This document shows, piece after piece, positions 45,885-55,800 of a DNA stretch of 64,000 bases (position 1 is its first letter; each line of letters starts with the position of its first letter). The stretch comes from JBNLBS01 sp050303415 (GTDB lineage: Bacteria > Pseudomonadota > Gammaproteobacteria > Methylococcales > Methylomonadaceae), in NCBI GenBank assembly GCA_050303415.1, contig JBNLBS010000005.1, positions 145,480-209,479 on the forward strand. Direction: 5' to 3'. The notes beneath the pieces are model-generated. The model was not told where the DNA came from, did no database searches, and saw only the letters and a list, made by a program, of their open reading frames with translations. Both the position numbers and the translations under genes were made by a program.

Positions 45885-46711
45885 TATTGTTCTCCTAATT
45901 GTTTGGACATTTCAGTGGATCTATCCCGTGCAGCATGCATGGCTTTGGAAACAAGCAGACTGAAATCGCCTTGTTCAAAAGTCTCAATGGCCGCTTGCGT
46001 AGTACCGCCGGGAGACGTGACTCTTTTACGCAATTGTTCCGGCGATTCACTGGATTCCAAGGCAATCTTGGCTGCGCCTAACGCAGTTTGTTGAACCAAT
46101 AGGCGCGCAGTATCTTCATCCAGCCCTAATTCCAACGCCGTTTTCTCCATGGCTTCCATCAACAGAAAATAATACGCCGGGCCACTCCCTGACACCGCTG
46201 TTACTGCATCCAGTTCGCTTTCCGCATCCACCCAAACAGACACGCCAACTGCTCGTAAAATATTTTCCGCCAGATTACGCTGTTCTGTCGATACCTTTTC
46301 ATTGGCATGTAACCCAGTGGCGCCGGTTAATACCAATGCCGGCGTATTTGGCATACAGCGGACAATGGCAACCTGCTCGCCCAACCATGTGGATAAACTT
46401 TTCTGGTTGATACCGGCGGCAATGGAAATAATCAACGATTGCTGTGCCTGAATAGTGGCGGCCGCCTGTTCGGCCACCTCTCGCATCACTTGCGGTTTGA
46501 CTGACAAAACCACTATCTCTGCGTTGTTTATTACCTCATTGTTATCAGTGCTGGTATTTACATTTAGTTTGTCTGCCAGAGCCGACAAGGCTGTTTCATT
46601 CACATCAGACACCCAGATATGCTGCGCAGAATGTCCGCTGGCTATTAAACCGCTGATAAGACTGGAGGCCATATTACCTCCACCAATAAAACCTATTTTT
46701 TTTGTGTTCAT
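45884..46711 (-). CDS. proC: pyrroline-5-carboxylate reductase
   Basis: The 275-residue enzyme reduces pyrroline-5-carboxylate to proline with NAD(P)H. The dinucleotide site is KIGFIGGGNMASSLISGL. Further family motifs are VVLSVKPQVMREV, ISIAAGINQKSLSTWL, RCMPNTPALVLTGATGLHAN, VSGSGPAYYFLLMEAM and the C-terminal LRKRVTSPGGTTQAAIETFE. Length is standard. It is the upstream gene of the proC-yggT pair and diverges from the radical SAM gene at 46867. Confidence 0.96.
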   Translation of the reverse strand: MNTKKIGFIGGGNMASSLISGLIASGHSAQHIWVSDVNETALSALADKLNVNTSTDNNEVINNAEIVVLSVKPQVMREVAEQAAATIQAQQSLIISIAAGINQKSLSTWLGEQVAIVRCMPNTPALVLTGATGLHANEKVSTEQRNLAENILRAVGVSVWVDAESELDAVTAVSGSGPAYYFLLMEAMEKTALELGLDEDTARLLVQQTALGAAKIALESSESPEQLRKRVTSPGGTTQAAIETFEQGDFSLLVSKAMHAARDRSTEMSKQLGEQ

Positions 46712-46866
46712 ATTGAATAAAGACTAAGACCGTGGCTTAAATTTTTAAATTGTAAAAACTGAAATCAAAAGTATTCTACCTTATTTACCGGCTGAGCAAT
46801 AAATCACCTGGTTTTTCATATAAAATAGCCATTCAGTTTCACCGCTACCGGCTAATTGCCCAGTTT

Positions 46867-47859
46867 ATGATAGAAACCATCTACATAGAAGAAAATATTC
46901 TGCAACACCCCAGGGTAACCGAAATTTGCCGGCGCTTTCCTCACGCCAGAAAAATACATTGTGGCCGTTATAGCGAAGTGTTCAATCCCAAAGCACAAAA
47001 TTTTCGCCTGCAAAAACAACAACCGGCATTAATTCTGGCCGAAAAATACAACAAGTTTGCCCTGCCGGCACCGGCAGGCTATGGCATTGGCGCACAACAA
47101 AATTATTATTTTTCACACATGCTCAACTGTCTTTATGACTGTCGATATTGTTTTTTACAGGGCATGTACCAATCCGCCAACTATATTCTGTTTGTAAATT
47201 ACGAGGATTTTCAACAAGAAATCCGGCAAATCAGCCAGTCTCATGCCGATGAAGCCGTGCATTTTTTTTCCGGTTACGACTGCGACAGCCTTGCACTGGA
47301 ACCGGTCACCCGCTTTGCCGCCGAGTTTTTACCGGTATTCACCGAAATAGATAATGCCTGGCTGGAACTACGTACCAAAAGTACACAAATAAGAAGCCTG
47401 TTGGAGTGTGAGCCTTTGCCGCGTTGTATTGTTGCTTTCAGCTTAACCCCACACGAAATTGCCAATAAGGTGGAAGATAAAGCCCCGTCTGTCGCTCGTA
47501 GACTGGATGCCTTATGTAAACTGCAAGAACGCGGCTGGTTAATCGGTCTGCGTTTTGACCCGCTGATCTATCAGAGCGATTATCAACAACTCTACCAACA
47601 ACTATTTGAACAAGTGTTCGCCCGCATACAACAAGATAATTTGCACTCGGTTAGTCTGGGCGTATTCAGGTTACCGGAAAAATATTTTAAAAAAATTCAC
47701 AAGCTTTATCCGGAAGCCAGATTATTTTCCAGCCCGTTAGCCAATCAGCAAGGTATAGTTTCCTATCAACAGGACCTGGAGCTGGAAATGATGCAATACT
47801 GTAGTCAGCAGATACTGAATTATATTCACGCCGAAAAATTTTTCCCATGCACAGTATAA
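46867..47859 (+). CDS. spore photoproduct lyase-like radical SAM protein
   Basis: This is a 330-residue radical SAM enzyme. The cluster-binding CxxxCxxC is at Cys88, Cys92 and Cys95 (MLNCLYDCRYCFLQG). The layout, including YNKFALPAPAGYG and FFSGYDCDSLALEP, follows spore photoproduct lyases. Cys139 in GYDCDS sits where the Bacillus subtilis lyase has its hydrogen-donor Cys141 (positions from memory). Family members outside spore formers are common but of unknown substrate; repair of UV-induced thymine lesions is the leading idea. It overlaps the following SDR gene by 13 bases. Confidence 0.82.
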   Translation: MIETIYIEENILQHPRVTEICRRFPHARKIHCGRYSEVFNPKAQNFRLQKQQPALILAEKYNKFALPAPAGYGIGAQQNYYFSHMLNCLYDCRYCFLQGMYQSANYILFVNYEDFQQEIRQISQSHADEAVHFFSGYDCDSLALEPVTRFAAEFLPVFTEIDNAWLELRTKSTQIRSLLECEPLPRCIVAFSLTPHEIANKVEDKAPSVARRLDALCKLQERGWLIGLRFDPLIYQSDYQQLYQQLFEQVFARIQQDNLHSVSLGVFRLPEKYFKKIHKLYPEARLFSSPLANQQGIVSYQQDLELEMMQYCSQQILNYIHAEKFFPCTV

Positions 47860-48560
47860 AAAGAACCCTGTTAGTCACCGGCGCCAGCTCTGGTATCGGC
47901 CGTGCCATAAGCCGTCAATTGATTCGACAAGGCCACCATATCATCGCCTTGTCGCGTGATTGCAGACGGTTTAAACACCAACCTGAGAATTTCAGCTTTT
48001 ATCAGGCGGATTTAAGTCAGCTGGATACGATCCCCGATATTGCCCGACAAATCCAAAGCGACTTCCCCGCTCTGGATGGGGTTATCTTTAGTGCGGGAAC
48101 CGGACTGTTTGGCTCGCTGGAAGAGTTTTCCTACCGCCAAATGCAAACAGTCATGAACGTAAACTTTACAGGTCAGGCCATGCTGACAAGGGCTTTATTG
48201 CCGCAACTAAAACGAAAAAGCCACACTCACTTAATCTATATCGGCTCGGAAGCCGCTTTAAAGGGCAGCCGCAAAGGCACCATGTATTGCGCCAGTAAAT
48301 TTGCCCTGCGTGGTTTTACCCAGGCCTTACGTGAAGAATCGGCTAAAAGTAAAGTTAAGGTTACCCTGATAAACCCCGGCATGGTTAAAACCGAATTCTT
48401 TAATGATTTGAGCTTTGAACCGGGTAGCGAACCCGGTCAATATATCCGACCGGAAGATATCGCTCAAGCCGTAGACTATGTCTTAAATGCCAGTCCCGCC
48501 ATTGTAATTGATGAAATCAACCTAAACCCGCTAAACAAGGTAGTACAGTTTAAAAAATAA
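47847..48560 (+). CDS. short-chain dehydrogenase/reductase
   Basis: This is a 237-residue classical SDR. The NAD(P) site is LLVTGASSGIGRAISRQL; the Arg in LSRDCRRF hints at NADP preference. Other motifs are GVIFSAGTGLFGSL, NVNFTGQAMLTRALLP, and a catalytic triad with serine in IYIGSEAALKG and the Y-x3-K in MYCASKFALRGF. The substrate is unknown. Its start lies within the last codons of the photolyase-like gene, so the pair is translationally coupled. Confidence 0.88.
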   Translation: MHSIKRTLLVTGASSGIGRAISRQLIRQGHHIIALSRDCRRFKHQPENFSFYQADLSQLDTIPDIARQIQSDFPALDGVIFSAGTGLFGSLEEFSYRQMQTVMNVNFTGQAMLTRALLPQLKRKSHTHLIYIGSEAALKGSRKGTMYCASKFALRGFTQALREESAKSKVKVTLINPGMVKTEFFNDLSFEPGSEPGQYIRPEDIAQAVDYVLNASPAIVIDEINLNPLNKVVQFKK

Positions 48561-48729
48561 GCTGAATAATTAATCAGAGCCCGAACCAATTGGCCCGGCA
48601 AGGGTCAGATTTATTTTCGAACAATATTAAATGCCGTACAGGTCATATTTATTTAATTTAAACCCTGTACAATCCCTATATAACAACAGTTAATCAAATT
48701 TTATAACTATGACAAAGGAGCCCCAAATT

Positions 48730-49629
48730 ATGGGAGCAGGTAAATATCTGTCTGTTTTTACACCCGCCACAGCAGAGCAAAGAAAAGAAAATTTTGAAAA
48801 TTATTGGGTCTTTACCCAACAGCATGGTGGTGAGCTTTTAGAAGAAGACAGAAACCTTGTAAAAAAACAGGCTCGTTTAAAACATTTTCAAGATAACCCG
48901 GTCAAATTACGCAAGCCATTAGCCAATCCGGACGCTTTTTATCGAAATTATGTAGAAATGCACGATGACCCTAAATCACTGGATCAAATGACTCTCATGT
49001 TAACCGGTATCTACAAATTTGCCCGCCATGAATGGGTCGGTATTAAAGGCGCATGGGATGCAGTGCCTAATATGGCAAACTCGCACACTGTTGAAGATAA
49101 AATCAGCCGGGTACATTTAGCTGAGGAATTCTGTCATGTGCGTTTATTTGATGAAATGTTGAAAACCTGCGGTCTGGATAAGGTTGAATGGGTGCCGCTA
49201 GGCCCGATCAAAGAAAAAATATACCAGCAATTTCCAAAATTCCCCGGCTTTTTAATGGACTCCCCAGCCTTTGTTACCGAGCTAATGGGGGTAACCTTTT
49301 ATTGCCATCTACACCATTTATTCGATGAAGTGTTAGCGGACGAGCCGGAAGTCAGAGACCGACTAAAAGAACTGCTGGACGAGATCACTATCGATGAAGT
49401 GGCGCACGTTGGCCAAAGAAGAAACTTTATCGGTCCCATCGGCATGAAAGTGTCCAAATGGCTGGTCAAACCGTTCTATACCATGTTCTTTAAAGATATT
49501 CCTGAAGTGGGCGAACTGTTTGATGTCGAACAAATGATTATAGACGGCCTGGCTTTTGACTTTAATGAGCTGCCTGGATATATGATTGAACGCAGCTGGA
49601 TACCCTCTTATTGTATTGCTCCTGCATAA
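48730..49629 (+). CDS. ferritin-like diiron protein of unknown function
   Basis: This 299-residue soluble helical protein has no signal peptide. It shows the full ligand pattern of a carboxylate-bridged diiron four-helix bundle: Glu101 (ARHEWVG), ExxH at 133-136 (AEEFCHVRLF), Glu184 (FVTELMG) and ExxH at 223-226 (IDEVAHVGQR). That spacing is the one seen in ferritin-like oxygenases and desaturases. I cannot assign a substrate. A longer frame begins at 48709, but AAAGGAG at 48713-48719 lies before the ATG at 48730, which I take as the start. It is a single-gene unit with its own terminator, so its job is not revealed by partners. Confidence 0.8.
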   Translation: MGAGKYLSVFTPATAEQRKENFENYWVFTQQHGGELLEEDRNLVKKQARLKHFQDNPVKLRKPLANPDAFYRNYVEMHDDPKSLDQMTLMLTGIYKFARHEWVGIKGAWDAVPNMANSHTVEDKISRVHLAEEFCHVRLFDEMLKTCGLDKVEWVPLGPIKEKIYQQFPKFPGFLMDSPAFVTELMGVTFYCHLHHLFDEVLADEPEVRDRLKELLDEITIDEVAHVGQRRNFIGPIGMKVSKWLVKPFYTMFFKDIPEVGELFDVEQMIIDGLAFDFNELPGYMIERSWIPSYCIAPA

Positions 49630-49650
49630 GGAGTTTTAACGTTAAACAAA

Positions 49651-49690
49651 GGTCAAGGGTGCTTTCAAAAAAACACTCCTGGCCTTTTTT
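49651..49690 (+). terminator. intrinsic terminator of the diiron gene
   Basis: GGTCAAGGGTG (49651-49661) pairs imperfectly with CACTCCTGGCC (49674-49684) and is followed by TTTTTT (49685-49690). It starts 21 bases after the stop codon. Confidence 0.75.
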
Positions 49691-49691
49691 C

Positions 49692-50186
49692 GTTAAAACA
49701 TCATAGTTAAGCGGTTCTCTTGCTTATTTACCTTTGCGCAGCAATAAAATTAACTAAAAAATTTCAATTCTAAAAAAATCGAATACTAATATAACAATTA
49801 ATAGAATAATCATATTTAATTCTGTTGAATCTTTATTTTCCTTAATCTTGAAGTAGAGTTCTTTATATCATTGACATCATTTAGTCAGGTAATTAGACTT
49901 CAAGTTAATATCAACTGATTTTTTGACTAGACTTACAATAGTCGCAAGCGACTAATTTTAAGTGCAAGAACTGAGAAAGCATTTTGGTACTGCTTTTTTC
50001 TAAAAATTAAAAGTATCAGCTAGTTTTTAGAGTACCCGCTATCTTCAGCAAGGAATAAAATTAATCAGCGCTCCCTTGTACTATATACATTTAGAACTTT
50101 TACCAAGTTATGCGCATTCCACTTTTTAACGAATCAGTGTTTTAAATGGGATAATTAATTTAGAGCAAATGTTAAAGGAGTTTGGC
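49692..50186. other. AT-rich intergenic region with a 7-bp palindrome
   Basis: About 490 bases precede the broken sensor kinase. I see no gene. A perfect palindrome TAGTCGC-AA-GCGACTA lies at 49939-49954 and could be an operator. The kinase ribosome site (AAAGGAG, 50174-50180) lies at its end. Confidence 0.5.
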
Positions 50187-50502
50187 ATGAAATTAATAAA
50201 CTCTGAACAAGAGCCTTTAGCTCAAGCTGAATCAGCTCAGGCATACGTAGAAGAATTTATATTGCTTTTTTGCCCATTAGCATCTTTTTATCGTTATCAG
50301 CACATGGTTGCAGGGTGTTTCAAACATAAAATCTGGCCAAACAACGCTAAAAACTGATGAAAAAACCTTTGTCAACCTCAGTAAGGCCCGATTAGACCAT
50401 GAGTTGGCCGTTCCCATTCGTCACCTTGTTAGCTTAACTAATGAAAAACAAATAAGGCTGGTCTATCAAGGTAATAAGGAGAATGTCTCGCGTCAATTAC
50501 TA
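50187..50502 (+). pseudogene. hybrid sensor histidine kinase, 5' fragment (before the IS21 insertion)
   Basis: The reading starts at the ATG at 50187, seven bases after AAAGGAG, with MKLINSEQEP and then a membrane helix (EEFILLFCPLASFYRYQ). At about 50310-50318 an extra G in GGGTG moves the frame: VAGCFK in the old frame becomes VAGVSNIKSGQTT in the next. The new frame continues into a Cache-type sensor start (LSKARLDHELAVPIRHLVSLTNE, in part) and stops making sense at the IS21 left end (50503). The Cache domain resumes beyond the element at about 52890. It is a broken gene, not two small ones. Confidence 0.75.
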
Positions 50503-50540
50503 TGTCCGCTTTGGCGACAATTATGATGGCCGGTTGAGTG
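50503..50540 (+). repeat. IS21 left terminal inverted repeat
   Basis: This 38-base end matches the reverse complement of 52829-52866 at about 30 positions, with blocks TGTCCG, CGACAATTAT and CCGGTTGAGTG identical. It starts with the TG dinucleotide usual for IS21. Confidence 0.8.
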
Positions 50541-50551
50541 AATAGTTTACG

Positions 50552-51289
50552 TTATGAATTCTTCTGTTTTTTCCTCCTGAAGCTTTCCGCATTGATTTCT
50601 ATAATTGTCGCGTGGTGAATGATTCTATCGACTGCCGCAACGGTCATCATGCTGTCAGGGAAAATCTGATCCCAGTGACTGAACGGCTGGTTAGAGGTAA
50701 TCACCAGACTGCCGCTTTCGTAGCGATGGGCAATAAACTCAAACAGCACCTGCGTTTGTGCATCCGTTTTTTTGACGTAACCGATATCATCAATGATCAG
50801 AACCCGATATTTATCCAGCCGGGTCATGGCAGTCATCAAGTCCAGTTCTTTTTTGGCTTGCTGTAAGTATTCAACCAGAGCGGTTGCCGATGTCCATTTG
50901 ACGCGTATACCTTGTTCGATCAAATGCAATCCCAATGCGGCTGCGATATGTGACTTACCCACACCCGAAGGGCCGAACAATAAAACATTATCGGCTTCTA
51001 AAGCCCATTGCGTGCTATCACGCAAGGCGATCACCTTGTGCTGGACTGACTGAGGTAATTCATTGAGCGCCAATGTCGCCAGACTTTTACCGCGAGGTAG
51101 CCTGGCTTCTTTTGTCCAGTTACTGATACGGGCCGTGTAGCGGCGAGCGATTTCCTGTTCACACAGTGCGGCCAGGAACCGGCTGTGACTCCAGCTTTTC
51201 TCAACCGCCTGTTCCTGATAGTGTTGATAATGTTGTGTAAAAGCAGGCAGATGCAGTTCTTTAAGCATAATCGGTAATGTTTCATGCAT
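50552..51289 (-). CDS. istB: IS21 transposition helper ATPase IstB
   Basis: The 245-residue AAA+ protein assembles on DNA and stimulates the IstA transposase. It has Walker A VLLFGPSGVGKSHIAAALG near residue 105, Walker B YRVLIIDDIGYVKK, sensor I LVITSNQPFSHWDQIF, and an arginine-rich C-terminal VDRIIHHATIIEINAESFR segment typical of IstB. Its start overlaps the istA stop by 8 bases. Length is normal, so the element could still be mobile. Confidence 0.93.
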   Translation of the reverse strand: MHETLPIMLKELHLPAFTQHYQHYQEQAVEKSWSHSRFLAALCEQEIARRYTARISNWTKEARLPRGKSLATLALNELPQSVQHKVIALRDSTQWALEADNVLLFGPSGVGKSHIAAALGLHLIEQGIRVKWTSATALVEYLQQAKKELDLMTAMTRLDKYRVLIIDDIGYVKKTDAQTQVLFEFIAHRYESGSLVITSNQPFSHWDQIFPDSMMTVAAVDRIIHHATIIEINAESFRRKKQKNS

Positions 51290-52799
51290 GACCGGCCTCC
51301 TGAATGATCCAGCTGCCCTCTAACAATTGGTCATAATCATTGACTTCATGTTGCCGGGTCGAGATCTCCGGTTGATGACTTGTTTGCAGGAAACGTTTCT
51401 GCAAACGTTTGAGTTCCGGTAAGGTTTCTTTCTGTAATAACTCGGCCGCCAACTGACTTTCGCAATCGTAATCATAGGCAAAACGCAGCACCGAAACGAT
51501 CCATTTACACGCCTGTTGGGGGCTAAACTGAAGCTGCGCCCGTTGCCATAGCTGCCGGTACTGTTCTGTTGGCAGCAGGTCATCGCGGATTTGAGAAAAA
51601 CGGAAGGCTTGAGGTTTGGCGGCCAGCGCATGGATAACATGACGATAGTCGATATGACGAGCTCGACCTTCCGGCGTTTTGGGATAAACACGCGGCAGCG
51701 TAATGACTTGCGTTTGTCCGGTGAAACATGCCAGGCGGTCATGGTAAAGGTGTATCCTTAAGGTTTCGCCGATCAGGCGTGACGGCACGGTGTAAAGACC
51801 ACGCTTGACGGAAATCGTACTGCTGCTTGTCACCTTGACTGTCAGTTCGCTAAAGTCCATAAAACGATGACGGGGTAATGGCCCAAGGTGCGATTGTTCT
51901 TCAGCCAAAGCCGCTTTACAACGGTTGTTAAACTTGGCAACAATATTGTCCAGAAAATCACGGTACGCTTGCAGGCTGGCAAAATCGGCAGATCCTCGTA
52001 GTTTTATGGCTTGCTCAATACGGTGCTTAAGCGAGCCATGGGCCGTTTCAATCGCCCCGTTTTCATGGCTGATGCTGAGATTGTTCACGGTCGGTTTCAT
52101 GCTGTAATGTTGACAGAGCGCTTTATAGCAACGTGTTAAATCACGCTGCCCGCTGGCGTTGGCATAAGCCGCGCTCAGACTGTCCGTTCGATGTTCAGCG
52201 GGCGCTCCGCCGAGCTGATGCAACGCATTTTGCAGACCATCGGCTAATGCGCTGTAGCTTTCTCCACCTTGGACAACATGGACATAACGCCAACCGCTAA
52301 AAGCCAGGCGAAACTGGTACAGCAAATGTTCAAAGGGGTCGCCTGCAAGGGTAACCGCTGTTCGGGGATGGGTAAAATCAGAGAGACCTTGGTGTCCTGC
52401 CGGGACGGACTGACGAAAAATCACTTTCTTTGCCGGTCCTTGTGTGGCACGCCAGTGCTTTACACGGCGTTGGAGTGTTCGTAACAATTTTTCCGGGTAT
52501 TGTCCGGGAAACTGTTCATCCAAATATTCCCAAAGCGTGGTGCCTGTCAGATCCGGTTCGGAGCGCAGCAAGGGTTCCAGATGTGATGACCAGACTGCTT
52601 GAAAAGGATCTGAACGTGTACGCCAATGCCGTTGTGTGTTTTTGCTTGTTTCACCTTTTTCTATACGTCTGCCGCTACGAGTGCTGATATCGGCTTTAGC
52701 GGCTGATGTTTCCTGACTATGACCTAAGTGACGACTTTTCATGTAGATAATTTCCTGTTGTTGAGTGATGTGTTTCCCAGGCAAGCTCTTACTCCTCAT
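51282..52799 (-). CDS. istA: IS21-family transposase IstA
   Basis: This DDE transposase is about 505 residues long. The N-terminal helix-turn-helix is GKHITQQQEIIYMKSRHLGHSQETSAAKADIS in outline, followed by IS21-type DNA-binding domains and the catalytic core. The core has Asp in GLSDFTHPR, Asp in EHRTDSLSAAYA and Glu in SISHENGAIETAHGSLK, all present. A C-terminal beta-barrel domain (YTVPSRLIGETLRI) follows. The frame is open from 52835, but the ATG at 52799, or the TTG at 52784 preceded by GAGGAG (giving the usual MPGK-like start), is more plausible. It overlaps istB by 8 bases. Confidence 0.92.
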   Translation of the reverse strand: MRSKSLPGKHITQQQEIIYMKSRHLGHSQETSAAKADISTRSGRRIEKGETSKNTQRHWRTRSDPFQAVWSSHLEPLLRSEPDLTGTTLWEYLDEQFPGQYPEKLLRTLQRRVKHWRATQGPAKKVIFRQSVPAGHQGLSDFTHPRTAVTLAGDPFEHLLYQFRLAFSGWRYVHVVQGGESYSALADGLQNALHQLGGAPAEHRTDSLSAAYANASGQRDLTRCYKALCQHYSMKPTVNNLSISHENGAIETAHGSLKHRIEQAIKLRGSADFASLQAYRDFLDNIVAKFNNRCKAALAEEQSHLGPLPRHRFMDFSELTVKVTSSSTISVKRGLYTVPSRLIGETLRIHLYHDRLACFTGQTQVITLPRVYPKTPEGRARHIDYRHVIHALAAKPQAFRFSQIRDDLLPTEQYRQLWQRAQLQFSPQQACKWIVSVLRFAYDYDCESQLAAELLQKETLPELKRLQKRFLQTSHQPEISTRQHEVNDYDQLLEGSWIIQEAGHA

Positions 52800-52828
52800 T
52801 AATGGGTAAGATGACATACTGGGGGGAA

Positions 52829-52866
52829 CACTCAACCGGTCAAGATAATTGTCGTCTGACCGGACA
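52829..52866 (-). repeat. IS21 right terminal inverted repeat
   Basis: It begins CACTCAACCGG and ends GACCGGACA, the reverse-complement partner of 50503-50540. The internal TAATTGTCGTC motif occurs once inside it and again just outside at 52870-52880. Confidence 0.8.
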
Positions 52867-52880
52867 GGTTAATTGTCGTC

Positions 52881-55800
52881 TAATAGGAGAATAAGCTCAA
52901 TTCGATGGAGCACGCTTTCATGTCTCTGGTGTTACGTAACCCAAGCTATGATATCGTCCGCTGGATTGACGAAAAAGGGTTGGAACGGGTTCGTGTTAAC
53001 AGAAAGAATGCTATCCCTTATCTTGTTCCGGATAACGAATTACAAGATAAGCATAAGCGCTATTATTTTACCCAAACCATGCAACTCAGTAACGGCGATA
53101 TTTTTATCTCCCCCTTGATTTAAATATCGAAAACGGCCAAATTTAGTTACCTTATAATCCGACCATAAGAATTGCCAGCCCAGTCTTTAATGCGGATGGA
53201 AAATCACGAGGCATACTGGTCATCAATTTTACGGCCACTTCCATGTTGAATGACTTTGTTGCGAGTGCCGGACCCGCGGCCGAACGTTTAATGTTGCTCA
53301 ATGCGGACGGCTATTGGCTTAAGAGTTTTAATGCTGCGGATGAATGGGGTTTCATGTTTAACCGACGGTTAACTTTAGGTAAGCGAAACCCTCTGGCCTG
53401 GGACATAATATCCCAGTCAGATTTCGGACAAGTACGCCTGGCTGATGGCCTTTGGACCTGGAATACAGTTGATTTGATTCCCAAGGGGGAAAACAATTTA
53501 TTTCATAATATTCATTGGAAAGTTGCCTCACGCCTTCCGGAAATTTCGTTAGCAAAGTTAGAAAACCGGATTTGGTTGACTCGTATCACCAGCGCATTAG
53601 GCCTTATCATAATTTTTGACAATGGAATTTATAAATTGGTTCAAGCTAAAAATGCCCGAGTTCAAGCTGAAAAAACAATATCGTTAGAAAGGGCCAAAGC
53701 CGAGAGTGCTTTTCAATTACACCAGGCTAATACCCGTTTTCAGATGCTTTTTGAAGCCAATAATAGTGGTTTAACAGTGGTCGACAAAGAGGGTTTTATG
53801 ATCATGACTAACCCTGCTCTTGAAACCATGTTCGGGTATCAAATAGGCGAACTAAGCAATCAAGCTGTTGCAAAACTGATACCCGAACAGAATCAAGCCA
53901 AACATATTAAACATATATCTGCCTATTTTGATAACCCGACAGCACGATCTATGGGAGACGGACGGGCGTTATTCGGGGCGCATAAGGAAGGTCACGTTTT
54001 TCCTATCGAAGTGGGTTTAAGCCCTTTTCGGGAAAATAATCAGGATTTTGTATTGGCAACGGTTGTCGATATTTCCGAGCGCAAACAGGCTCAGGACAAA
54101 TTAATTAAAATGAACGACATGTTGGAACAACGTGTCACGGAACGTACGGCTGAATTGCAGGAGGCAAAATTTGAAGCAGAGCGTCTGTCAAGTGTTAAAG
54201 GTGATTTCTTAGCCAATATGAGCCATGAAATTCGCACACCAATGAACGCCATTATTGGGTTGGCCTATTTACTGGACAAGGCCAAACTGGACCCTGAACA
54301 ACAAACTTTAGTGAAAAAGATTCGAACCGCCAGTTGTTCATTGTTGGGTATCATCAATGATATTTTGGACTTCTCAAAAATTGAATCCGGACGACTGGAG
54401 CTTGAATGCACTCCGTTTCGACTTTCAGATGTTCTGGATAATGTTGCCACACTAATGTCGGCAGTAGAGTACAGTAGCGAGGTTGAATTGATTATGAGCC
54501 CTGTGCCGAAAGACATGGAGTTCCTACGTGGCGACTCACTGCGTTTGGAGCAGATACTGATCAATCTGACCACCAATGCGCTGAAGTTTACCCAACGAGG
54601 TACTGTTCTGATTTCAATCGCCGAGCAGCCAAGTGACGATGATAAACGGTTTTTCACTTCACTGTGAGTGATACAGGAAAAGGCATTGCCCAGGATAAAC
54701 AGAGTGAAATTTTCAATTCTTTTTCTCAAGAGGATACTTCAATTACGCGAAATTTTGGCGGTACTGGACTTGAATTAGCCATCTGTAAGCATCTGGTAAA
54801 ATTGATGGGCGGGGAAATCGGCGTTATAAGTGAATTAGGCAAAGGCAGTGAGTTTTGGTTTGAGTTGCCAGTCGAATTAATCCAGTCTCAGGATTATTTA
54901 AATCAGGACTTGGTCTTTCAAAATGTCATGATTGTTGATGATCACCCGATTGCCAGGGAAATGCTGGCTGGCATGGTAAGAAGTTTAGGCTGGAGCGCTG
55001 ATGTCGCGGCCTCTGGAGAAGAAGCAATAAAGAAAATCAAGTATAAAGCACAAGAGAATAAACTTACTGATCTACTATTGCTGGACTGGCGCATGCCCGA
55101 AATGTATGGGATAGAGGTCGGACAAAAAATCAAGCAAATACTGGCTAACATACCAAATCAGCCAATTATTTTCCTGGCCACTGCTCAAGACCGAGATCAA
55201 TTGTTGCAAGAAGAAGGTGTTGAAATGGCCAGCTCGGTTCTAAGCAAGCCGATTACGGCTTCCGTCTTATATAATGTAATGACTGAAGTAAAGAATATTC
55301 AAAAAGCAGAAATTAACTCCGGCGTTGATTCAACAACTGATAATCGCTTATTGAACTTACGTGTACTTATTGTCGATGATAGCGAACTTAATCTTGATAT
55401 GGCGCGTCGTATTTTGGAGTCGGAGGGAGCGACTATTGAATTGGCTAATGACGGTGAATCGGCACTGGAATGGCTAAATTTGAACGCTGATCGAATCGAT
55501 GTGGTATTGATGGACATCCAAATGCCTCTGATGGATGGTTACCAAGCGACATATGAAATTCGTGAAACGCTAGGTCTAACCTCTCTACCTGTCATTGCAT
55601 TAACAGCCAGAGCATTTAAAAATCAACAGGAAGCGGCACTTTCAGCAGGTATGAACGGATTTATTGCCAAACCTTTTGATGTAGATGAATTGATCATTTA
55701 TCTTCAGCAATATATTAATGAACCCAAATCCTTAATGATGGTGGAATCAAATCTTCCCGTTGAAATGCCTGAAACATTTGAAACCCCGCTCATTGATTGG

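Larger units (their letters stand above)
50503..52866 (-). mobile_element. complete IS21-family insertion sequence
   Basis: This 2364-bp element carries istA and istB, both intact. Its ends are 38-bp imperfect inverted repeats: the left one (50503-50540) begins TGTCCGCTTTGGCGACAATT, and the right one (52829-52866), read in reverse, begins TGTCCGGTCAGACGACAATT; both end CCGGTTGAGTG. Just outside the right repeat a further TAATTGTCGTC copy (52870-52880) repeats the sequence inside it, as IS21 ends often have multiple transposase sites, so the true edge could be slightly farther out. No clear target duplication is visible. It sits inside the Cache domain of a sensor kinase. Confidence 0.85.

Noticed and set aside
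52905..53123. A small independent gene
   Set aside because: Its translation is the second half of a Cache domain whose first half is on the other side of the IS21 element.
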